A DNA stretch of 9,511 nt from Actinomycetota bacterium (GTDB lineage Bacteria; Actinomycetota; Actinomycetes; S36-B12; UBA5976): positions 1 to 9,511 of the forward strand of contig WLGZ01000028.1 of NCBI GenBank assembly GCA_009702945.1. Reading direction: 5' to 3'. Positions 4,616 through 9,511 of the stretch are shown piece by piece. A program made the position numbers and the translations under genes. Numbering within the stretch: the first letter of the stretch is position 1; each line of letters opens with the position of its first letter. Below the pieces are notes generated by a model. It was not told where the DNA came from, ran no database searches, and was given only the letters and a program-made list of their open reading frames with translations.

Positions 4616-5407
4616 GTGAATGATCGCCCAATAGGTGTTATGGATTCAGGCGTTGGTGGCTTGACCGTAGTTCGAGCGATTTTAGATCAATTGCCTAATG
4701 AGCCGGTTATCTATGTTGGCGACACCGCACACGGCCCCTATGGCCCTAGACCAATTGCGCAAGTAAGAGAACTTGCTTTGGATGTCTTGGACGCCCTAGT
4801 TGAACGCGATGTAAAGATGTTGGTCATCGCTTGTAACTCAGCAAGTGCTGCCATGCTGCGTGATGCTCGAGAGCGTTACTCAATTCCAGTTGTAGAAGTA
4901 ATTCAGCCTGCAGTTCGCCGCGCAGTGAGCGCAACTCGATCAGGACGAATCGGTGTGATTGGAACGCAGGCGACCATCACAAGCGAGGCATATGCAGATG
5001 CCTTTGCAGCTGCGCCACATGTCGAAGTTACTTCACAGGCTTGCCCAAAATTTGTGGAGTTTGTTGAGGCTGGAATTACTAACGGCAAAGAGTTAACTGA
5101 AATTGCTCGTGAGTATCTGCAACCCATCCTGAGCCAAGACATTGACACGTTAGTACTTGGTTGCACGCACTACCCGTTGCTTACTGGTGTGATTTCAATG
5201 ATTGCCGGTGACAAAGTAACTCTGGTATCAAGCGCAGAAGAAACCGCGAAAGATGTGTATCGAATTTTGGTAGAGCAAGATTTAATCAGAAACCCAAATC
5301 TGCCAGCACCAACTCATGAGTTCCTGGCAACGGGTGAATCATTCACGCATTTAGCGCGAAGATTTCTAGGCCCTGAAGTTCTAGAAGTAACTTCGCTTAA
5401 AAATTAA
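4616..5407 (+). CDS. murI: Glutamate racemase
   Basis: A 263-residue cytosolic, cofactor-independent racemase that turns L-glutamate into D-glutamate for peptidoglycan. Numbered from the GTG at 4616, the first catalytic cysteine is Cys73 in Ala-Cys-Asn-Ser-Ala-Ser and the second is Cys183 in Leu-Gly-Cys-Thr-His-Tyr-Pro-Leu-Leu, with His185 beside it. The N-terminal Met-Asp-Ser-Gly-Val-Gly-Gly-Leu loop supplies Asp10 and Ser11, and Asp-Thr-Ala-His-Gly-Pro-Tyr-Gly follows at about 36-43. All active-site residues are present and the length is normal. Two GTG codons stand in tandem (4613 and 4616). No ribosome site is visible, and the second sits exactly where a leaderless transcript from TACTCT (4604-4609) would begin, so I chose it. 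Rph follows after 22 bases. Confidence 0.96.
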   Translation: MNDRPIGVMDSGVGGLTVVRAILDQLPNEPVIYVGDTAHGPYGPRPIAQVRELALDVLDALVERDVKMLVIACNSASAAMLRDARERYSIPVVEVIQPAVRRAVSATRSGRIGVIGTQATITSEAYADAFAAAPHVEVTSQACPKFVEFVEAGITNGKELTEIAREYLQPILSQDIDTLVLGCTHYPLLTGVISMIAGDKVTLVSSAEETAKDVYRILVEQDLIRNPNLPAPTHEFLATGESFTHLARRFLGPEVLEVTSLKN

Positions 5408-5416
5408 GCCATGCAA

Positions 5417-5422
5417 TAGAGT
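5417..5422 (+). promoter_or_regulatory. Possible -10 box giving a leaderless rph transcript
   Basis: TAGAGT, a TANNNT match, ends seven bases before the rph GTG at 5430, and no clear ribosome site is present. This resembles the arrangement at murI and suggests that rph may have its own start in addition to read-through from murI. Confidence 0.3.
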
Positions 5423-5429
5423 CAGAGAC

Positions 5430-6173
5430 GTGACTAATCGCTCAGATGGCCGTAGTGCCGACCAACTTCGTAATGTAACTTTCAACCGCCAATGGCTAGA
5501 TCACGCCGAAGGCAGCGTGCTCGTTGAATTTGGCGCAACCAAAGTTCTATGTGCCGTGTCTTTTAGCGAAGGCGTGCCGCGCTGGAAAAAGGGAAGTGGC
5601 GAAGGCTGGCTAACAGCTGAGTATTCGATGTTGCCTCGTGCGACACATACTCGTAATGACCGGGAAAGCGTCAAGGGCAAACTGGGTGGTCGCACTCACG
5701 AGATTTCACGTTTGATCGGTCGCAGTTTGCGCTCAGTTCTAGACATGTCATCACTAGGCGAGAACACAATCATGATCGACTGCGATGTTTTGCAGGCTGA
5801 TGGTGGAACGCGAACTGCAGCCATTACTGGCGCTTATGTTGCGGTTGCTGACGCAGTTGAATGGGCTCGCGCTTCTGGTCTGGTTGCTAAAGATGCAGTC
5901 GTATTGCGTGATTCTGTCGCAGCGGTTTCTGTAGGAATCGTTGACGGCAAGCCTTGCCTTGATCTGCATTACGACGATGACGTTCGTGCAGACACTGACA
6001 TGAATATTGTGATGACTGGGTCTGGCGCATTTATTGAAGTGCAGGGAACTGCAGAGCGGGAACCATTTGACCGCCAGTTGCTACATGAACTTTTGGACTT
6101 AGCAACAATTGGCTGCGTCGAACTAACTTCAAAACAAAAAGCTGCCTTAGCTATTCCACTTCCAAAGAAGTAG
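5430..6173 (+). CDS. rph: Ribonuclease PH
   Basis: A 247-residue phosphate-dependent 3'-to-5' exoribonuclease that trims tRNA precursors and forms a hexameric ring. The N-terminal Arg-Ser-Asp-Gly-Arg is the usual start of the family. Arg88 and Arg94 in Gly-Arg-Thr-His-Glu-Ile-Ser-Arg, and Gly-Gly-Thr-Arg-Thr-Ala at 125-130, match the phosphate and substrate sites. Asp184 and Asp190 in the Asp-Asp-Asp-Val-Arg-Ala-Asp-Thr-Asp-Met-Asn segment fit the catalytic, metal-binding aspartates. The length is complete. The start is GTG at 5430, 22 bases after murI, with only a weak AGAG upstream. In M. tuberculosis a metallo-beta-lactamase-fold gene separates murI and rph; here they are adjacent. The stop lies four bases before rdgB, so the two are co-transcribed. 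Confidence 0.96.
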   Translation: MTNRSDGRSADQLRNVTFNRQWLDHAEGSVLVEFGATKVLCAVSFSEGVPRWKKGSGEGWLTAEYSMLPRATHTRNDRESVKGKLGGRTHEISRLIGRSLRSVLDMSSLGENTIMIDCDVLQADGGTRTAAITGAYVAVADAVEWARASGLVAKDAVVLRDSVAAVSVGIVDGKPCLDLHYDDDVRADTDMNIVMTGSGAFIEVQGTAEREPFDRQLLHELLDLATIGCVELTSKQKAALAIPLPKK

Positions 6174-6177
6174 TTTT

Positions 6178-6786
6178 ATGAAGTTTGTCTTAGCGACCAG
6201 AAATGCGCACAAAGCTACCGAGCTCAAGCGAATACTGGAAGAGCTAGACCTTGATTGCGAGCTTTTAACGGTTGCAGATTTTCCAAATGCTCCAGAAGTT
6301 GAAGAAACTGAAACCACCTTCGAAGGCAATGCCTTATTAAAAGCACGCGCATTAGCTAAGTTCACGGGCTTGGCAGCAATTGCAGATGACTCTGGAATTT
6401 GTGTTGATGCCCTAGATGGAAATCCAGGCGTACTTTCAGCTAGATGGTCTGGGGCAACCGAAAACGTGGATCAAGCAAACCTTGAATTAGTCCTTGAGCA
6501 AATTAAGGATGTACCGAAGGAAAGTCGGGGAGCAAAGTTCGTTTGCGCGGCAGTTACTGTTTTTCCAGATGGAAAAGAACTTGTTGCCACAGGCGAAATG
6601 CAAGGAAATCTTCTTGATACACCAGTTGGTGAAAATGGATTTGGTTATGATCCGATTTTTGTGCCAACTGGATTTACCAAAACGACTGCTCAAATGACTG
6701 CGTCAGAAAAAGATGCAATTAGCCATAGAGGCAAAGCGCTAAATGATTTAGCTATTCAGATAAGTGAAGTTATTTCGACGCTTTAA
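6178..6786 (+). CDS. rdgB: RdgB/HAM1 family dITP/XTP pyrophosphatase
   Basis: A 202-residue nucleotide house-cleaning enzyme that hydrolyses ITP, dITP and XTP to the monophosphate, keeping deaminated purines out of DNA and RNA. Motifs in order: Ala-Thr-Arg-Asn-Ala-His-Lys at 6-12 (phosphate binding), Glu-Thr-Thr-Phe-Glu-Gly-Asn-Ala at 45-52, Ala-Asp-Asp-Ser-Gly at 69-73 with the catalytic Asp71, Gly-Phe-Gly-Tyr-Asp-Pro at 154-159 and Ser-His-Arg-Gly-Lys-Ala-Leu at 182-188 (base recognition). Nothing is missing. The ATG at 6178 follows the rph stop by four bases, with AAAGAAG inside the end of rph as a likely ribosome site. The rph-rdgB pair is widely conserved. It ends 17 bases from the 3' end of a convergent tRNA gene with no terminator between. 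Confidence 0.96.
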   Translation: MKFVLATRNAHKATELKRILEELDLDCELLTVADFPNAPEVEETETTFEGNALLKARALAKFTGLAAIADDSGICVDALDGNPGVLSARWSGATENVDQANLELVLEQIKDVPKESRGAKFVCAAVTVFPDGKELVATGEMQGNLLDTPVGENGFGYDPIFVPTGFTKTTAQMTASEKDAISHRGKALNDLAIQISEVISTL

Positions 6787-6803
6787 TTTCTAAGACTTGA
6801 TAA

Positions 6804-6888
6804 TGGTGCGGGAGGGGGGACTTGAACCCCCACACCCGAAGGCGCCAGATCCTAAATCTGGTGCGTCTGCCAATTCCGCCACTCCCGC
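6804..6888 (-). tRNA. tRNA-Leu, anticodon UAG
   Basis: The complement folds as a class II tRNA of 85 bases. The acceptor stem GCGGGAG pairs with CTCCCGC (6882-6888 with 6808-6814), followed by discriminator A and an encoded CCA (6804-6806). The anticodon stem CCAGA/TCTGG frames the loop TTTAGGA, giving anticodon TAG (6852-6854), which reads CUA and, with wobble, other CUN leucine codons. A long variable arm (GGCGCCTTCGGGTGT region) is typical of leucine tRNAs, and the T-arm contains GGTTCAAGTCC. It stands alone, convergent with rdgB. Confidence 0.97.
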
Positions 6889-6894
6889 ACGTGG

Positions 6895-6900
6895 GCTCTA
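6895..6900 (-). promoter_or_regulatory. Possible -10 box of the tRNA-Leu gene
   Basis: TAGAGC on the minus strand (complement of 6895-6900) lies six bases before the mature tRNA 5' end. A poor -35 match (TTTGCG) lies 16 bases further upstream. The fit is weak and the true start could lie further upstream with a processed leader. Confidence 0.28.
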
Positions 6901-6930
6901 TTCTGTCAGGAATTGGCGCAAACTTCATAA

Positions 6931-6947
6931 TCGGGATTTAGTCCCGA
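6931..6947 (-). terminator. Small hairpin after cbiO, possible weak terminator
   Basis: TCGGGA (6931-6936) pairs with TCCCGA (6942-6947) around a five-base loop, 12 bases past the cbiO stop. On the minus strand it is followed by TTATGAAGTTT rather than a true U-run, so termination would be inefficient and the cbi transcript could run into the tRNA gene, which is on the same strand. Confidence 0.35.
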
Positions 6948-6959
6948 GGCAGCGAAGCG

Positions 6960-7733
6960 CTATTTAACAAGGGTATTTTTTGGATCAAATCCAAACGGCA
7001 GTTCTAGGCGATTTTCTGCCATCAAAGAGTCGTTGCACAAAATATCTATGGTTTTGCCATCCGCGACAATGGTGCCCTGCGAGAGAATCACCGATCGCGA
7101 GCATAGTTCCAGGGCGTATGGGAGGTCATGAGTAACCATAAGCAAGGTAATGTCCAGGTCGCGCAGTATGTCCGCTAATTCCCGGCGGCTGGCTGGATCT
7201 AAATTCGAACTTGGTTCATCCAGAACCAGAATCTCAGGCTTCATTGCCAAAACGGTAGCTACTGCCACTCGACGACGCTGGCCAAAAGATAAATGGTGTG
7301 GCGGGCGATCAGCGTAATCTGCCATTCTCACTAGCTCCAGGGCTTGCATAACCTGAGCTTCAAGTTCAGCACCGGTAACGCCCATGTTTATCGGACCGAA
7401 TGCAACATCTTCGCGAACGGTTGGCATGAATAACTGATCATCAGGATCCTGAAAAACAATGCCAACGCGCCTACGTATCTCGCGGAGGGCATCTTTGTCT
7501 TCAGTATTAACCGCAAGTCCACCCACGTGTACCGTGCCAAGGCCAGCGGCAAGAATTCCATTTAGGTGCATTACAAGCGTGGTCTTACCTGCGCCATTTG
7601 GACCTAGAAGTGCTACCCGTTCACCAGGTTGGATCTGTAGGTTTACGCCGTAGAGGGCCTGGTTGCCATCCGGGTAGGCATACGCCAAACCCGATACGTC
7701 AAGACTTGGGGAAGTTTTCAAAGTGTGATCCAC
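6960..7733 (-). CDS. cbiO: CbiO, ATPase of ECF cobalt/nickel transporter
   Basis: An ABC ATPase of 257 residues that powers the energy-coupling-factor metal importer from the cytosolic face. Numbered from the GTG at 7733: Walker A Gly-Pro-Asn-Gly-Ala-Gly-Lys-Thr-Thr at 44-52, Q-loop Phe-Gln-Asp-Pro-Asp-Asp-Gln at 94-100, signature Leu-Ser-Phe-Gly-Gln at 148-152, Walker B with Asp172-Glu173, and the switch histidine His202. The Asp-Pro-Asp-Asp-Gln-Leu-Phe segment and the LSFGQ signature are usual for CbiO. An open frame runs back to 7787, but that would overlap cbiQ by 70 bases with an unusual N-terminus. The GTG at 7733 or the TTG at 7721, which overlaps the cbiQ stop as TTGA, gives the expected short lead to Tyr-Ala-Tyr-Pro-Asp-Gly. 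It is the last gene of the operon. Confidence 0.93.
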   Translation of the reverse strand: MDHTLKTSPSLDVSGLAYAYPDGNQALYGVNLQIQPGERVALLGPNGAGKTTLVMHLNGILAAGLGTVHVGGLAVNTEDKDALREIRRRVGIVFQDPDDQLFMPTVREDVAFGPINMGVTGAELEAQVMQALELVRMADYADRPPHHLSFGQRRRVAVATVLAMKPEILVLDEPSSNLDPASRRELADILRDLDITLLMVTHDLPYALELCSRSVILSQGTIVADGKTIDILCNDSLMAENRLELPFGFDPKNTLVK

Positions 7734-8533
7734 GCTATAACCATAATTGACGCAGCAATAATCGGCAGAGCCATAGCTGTGCGCCAATCCTTTTTGGTAA
7801 CTACGGGCTTATACAAATCAATGATGGTTCCGTTATAGCCACGCGACAGCATTGCTAAGTGAACTCGCTCACCTCGTTCATATGAGCGAATGAAAAGTGC
7901 GCCAGCAGAGTTTGCTAGAACTTTCCAATGCTTGATACCAGTTGCTGAGAACCCACGAGACTCACGAGCTACCTTCATGCGAGATAGATCATCGGTTACT
8001 ACGGCTGAATAGCGAAGCATGAAAGAAGCGATCTGGACAAGCAAGTCGGGAACTCCAATAGTTTCCAGACCTTGCAGCAAATCCCGAGCCCGCGTAGTAG
8101 CTGCCAAAGTAATCGACGTAGCTACGCCAATAGTTCCCTTGGCCAAGATTCCAAATGCCGACCAGAGTCCTTCTTGCGAAAGAGATAAGCCCAGAAATTC
8201 AACTCTGGGTTCTGGACCAAAAAATGGCATCAGAACTGCAAAGAGAACAAAAGGAATCTCAATAAGCATTCGTCTTAGTACTAGCGGAAAAGGTAAGTCA
8301 GCAATCTTGACCACAACAAATACAAGTCCGAGATAAACCGCGAATGCTCCAACTGCGTGAACTGGAGTTAACACGACCATAAAAATGAAAACTATGGCTG
8401 CAACGGTTTTAACCTGGGCAGGTAGATCATGCACCAAAGAGTGGCGATGGACGTATAGATGGTCACCAACGCCATGCCCATGTTCATGGGCATTATTGGT
8501 GTCAAGAACTACGCGCTCGGGAGAAAGCTTCAC
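7718..8533 (-). CDS. cbiQ: CbiQ, transmembrane coupling protein of ECF cobalt/nickel transporter
   Basis: A 271-residue membrane protein, the T component that links the CbiO ATPase to the metal-binding CbiM. It has several membrane helices (around 43-76, 84-106, 122-145 and a last one near 251-270). Two coupling motifs are clear: Ala-Arg-Glu-Ser-Arg-Gly at 189-194 and Glu-Arg-Gly-Glu-Arg-Val with Ala-Met-Leu-Ser-Arg-Gly-Tyr at 219-233, the two short Ala-Arg-Gly helices that press on the ATPase. The N-terminal tail is rich in histidine (His16, 18, 20, 25, 29, 31, 35). The later histidines belong to the normal conserved start of the domain, while His16-x-His-x-His20 looks like an added metal-binding patch. 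Its GTG start overlaps the cbiN stop as GTGA, a sign of translational coupling. Confidence 0.94.
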   Translation of the reverse strand: MKLSPERVVLDTNNAHEHGHGVGDHLYVHRHSLVHDLPAQVKTVAAIVFIFMVVLTPVHAVGAFAVYLGLVFVVVKIADLPFPLVLRRMLIEIPFVLFAVLMPFFGPEPRVEFLGLSLSQEGLWSAFGILAKGTIGVATSITLAATTRARDLLQGLETIGVPDLLVQIASFMLRYSAVVTDDLSRMKVARESRGFSATGIKHWKVLANSAGALFIRSYERGERVHLAMLSRGYNGTIIDLYKPVVTKKDWRTAMALPIIAASIMVIAWITL

Positions 8534-8835
8534 TTAGTCTCAGCAGATTTTGGTTCTCTAAGCCACACGTATAGTCCGACGCCAGCAAGACCAGTGATAG
8601 CAACTCCGATTACGCCACCAAGAAATGCTGAGGCACGCTCATTTTCAACTCCAGCAACGCCGTAGTCAGCCAAAGCGGAGTCAGCGTTTGCCGAGTCAAC
8701 TGCAGTTACATCAAGGCCTTGATCAGCAGATACTTTTTCTAAACCATCTGGTTGGCTTGAGGCATAGAAACTTAGAAAACCTGCGATAACGATTGAAGCA
8801 AGCAGTCCAATAACTAAAAGTTTTTTACTCGACAT
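8530..8835 (-). CDS. cbiN: CbiN-like PDGLE-domain component of the cobalt/nickel transporter
   Basis: A 101-residue protein with two membrane helices (about 5-26 and 69-92) joined by an acidic loop of some 40 residues outside the membrane. The motif Pro29-Asp-Gly-Leu-Glu33 just after the first helix defines the PDGLE domain found in CbiN, or fused to the C-terminus of CbiM in other species. CbiN assists CbiM in loading metal. The ATG at 8835 lies one base after the cbiM stop with GGTGG about nine bases upstream. Its stop overlaps the cbiQ start by four bases. If this is a nickel system the name would be nikN. Confidence 0.88.
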   Translation of the reverse strand: MSSKKLLVIGLLASIVIAGFLSFYASSQPDGLEKVSADQGLDVTAVDSANADSALADYGVAGVENERASAFLGGVIGVAITGLAGVGLYVWLREPKSAETK

Positions 8836-8836
8836 G

Positions 8837-9511
8837 TTAAGACACCACCGAATCTTTGATGATTAGTTTTTGCTTAGGCAAGAACTTACGAGCGCCATCC
8901 ACCAAATCTGCGCGCGTTGCCAAAATAGCTCCAACCGTCAGAGCTGTGATTATGGCTTCACCGATTCCGATGAGTAGGTGAACGCCAACCACAGAAATGA
9001 GCACTGTCATTGGGTCGTAAGTTGCGTTTCCACCGAGGTAGTACTCGATAACAAATGCCAGGGCTGCAGCTGGAACTGAAATAAACGCTGCAATGGCAGA
9101 AGCTGCAACAATTGAAGACTTAGTTTTCGAAAGCACTTTCATAGTCAAGGCAAAAACTAGAGTTCCAACAATTACCGTGACAATTCCCATATTCAAAATG
9201 TTTATACCAAGTGCCGAAAGTCCGCCATCTGCAAACACAAGAGCTTGAATGCCAACCACGACTGTCATAACAAGTACGGCAGCCCAAGGACCAACCAAGA
9301 TGGCTGCCAATGCGCCACCCATTAAGTGCCCACTAGTTCCGGCTGCAACTGGGAAGTTAATCATCTGGGCAGCGAAGATAAAGACTGCGACCAGTCCTGC
9401 CATTGGGGCAGTTTGGCTATCAAGCGAACCTTTGGTCTTCTTTAAGCTCACTGCTACGGCGCCAGCTACTAGAACACCTGCACCTATGGAAACTGGGGCG
9501 TTGATTAGCCC
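8837..9511 (-). CDS. cbiM: CbiM, metal-binding membrane component of ECF transporter (N-terminus cut by window)
   Basis: The substrate-specific membrane protein that captures Co2+ (or Ni2+) and is first in the operon. The frame stays open to the window edge: 20 codons lie upstream of the internal GTG at 9451, beginning Gly-Leu-Ile-Asn-Ala-Pro. In the family the protein starts Met-His-Ile-Pro-Asp-Gly-(Phe/Leu), so only about five residues are missing, including the metal-binding His2. The internal GTG is therefore not the start. Visible are the signature Gln-Met-Ile-Asn-Phe-Pro-Val-Ala-Ala-Gly-Thr-Ser-Gly-His-Leu-Met-Gly-Gly, whose histidine lies at the metal site, and several more membrane helices ending in a basic tail. 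Cobalt versus nickel cannot be told from this; a B12-responsive riboswitch, if any, would lie beyond the window. Confidence 0.93.
   Translation of the reverse strand, partial: GLINAPVSIGAGVLVAGAVAVSLKKTKGSLDSQTAPMAGLVAVFIFAAQMINFPVAAGTSGHLMGGALAAILVGPWAAVLVMTVVVGIQALVFADGGLSALGINILNMGIVTVIVGTLVFALTMKVLSKTKSSIVAASAIAAFISVPAAALAFVIEYYLGGNATYDPMTVLISVVGVHLLIGIGEAIITALTVGAILATRADLVDGARKFLPKQKLIIKDSVVS

Noticed and set aside
6804..6888. The tRNA-Leu gene as an attachment site for an integrated element
   Set aside because: No integrase gene and no second copy of the tRNA 3' end is visible in the window, and both flanks are ordinary conserved genes.
7734..7787. An 18-residue N-terminal extension of cbiO
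   Set aside because: It would overlap cbiQ by 70 bases, contains Cys- and Tyr-rich residues unlike any CbiO, and has no good ribosome site.
8019..8336. A 105-codon open frame on the plus strand
   Set aside because: It is antisense to cbiQ, rich in Ser, Arg, Lys and Thr as expected of a shadow frame, and cbiQ is clearly the real gene.
9451..9451. The GTG at 9451 as the start of cbiM
   Set aside because: The open frame continues upstream to the window edge with residues that match the conserved CbiM N-terminus, so the real start lies just outside the window.
1..9511. Defence system, CRISPR array, insertion sequence or phage gene
   Set aside because: All long frames are assigned to housekeeping, transport or rhodopsin functions apart from one small membrane protein, and I saw no direct-repeat array or transposase motif.

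Overview
The window looks like a chromosomal segment of a planktonic, probably freshwater, actinobacterium of modest GC content (mid-range by eye, not counted). The block clpS, DUF2017, mec, cysM/cysO, murI, rph, rdgB has the same gene content as the Mycobacterium tuberculosis Rv1331-Rv1341 neighbourhood as I remember it. The mec/cysO/cysM trio is an actinobacterial hallmark. An actinorhodopsin gene sits inside this block. Compact intergenic spaces, many GTG starts and putative leaderless promoters fit streamlined lineages such as Nanopelagicales (acI) or the Luna group; I cannot decide between them from the sequence.

Layout. Positions 1-534 (+) encode a six-helix HdeD/DUF308 membrane protein, followed by a long terminator-like hairpin. 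Positions 625-1419 (+) encode ClpS and, with no gap, a DUF2017 protein; a strong two-way terminator follows. Positions 1476-2243 (-) encode a light-driven proton-pump rhodopsin. Its upstream region holds a perfect 20-bp palindrome and two mutually exclusive small hairpins. Positions 2417-2833 (+) encode the JAMM peptidase Mec. It meets head-on, with stop codons touching, the cysO-cysM pair (2834-4062, -). A structured spacer and a four-helix membrane protein of unknown function (4195-4593, -) follow. Positions 4616-6786 (+) carry murI, rph and rdgB. A tRNA-Leu(UAG) gene (6804-6888, -) ends this part. Positions 6960-9511 (-) are an ECF-type cobalt (or nickel) uptake operon, cbiM-cbiN-cbiQ-cbiO; cbiM is cut by the window edge by only a few codons.

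How the genes work together. CysO carries a C-terminal Gly-Gly that is thiocarboxylated, CysM adds it to O-phosphoserine, and Mec releases cysteine from CysO-cysteine. This is a complete cysteine-making shunt apart from the sulfur-loading enzyme, but here it is split into two opposing transcription units. ClpS delivers N-degron substrates to ClpAP/ClpCP protease. MurI makes D-glutamate for peptidoglycan, RNase PH trims tRNA 3' ends, and RdgB cleans non-canonical nucleotides from the dNTP pool. CbiMNQO imports the metal. No retinal or carotenoid genes lie in the window, so the rhodopsin's chromophore supply must be encoded elsewhere.

Most of the window is ordinary housekeeping sequence. I found no mobile element, CRISPR array, defence system or clearly new biological system. 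The points of most interest are regulatory: the rhodopsin control region, the overlapping divergent leaderless promoters at murI, and the rearranged cysteine module.
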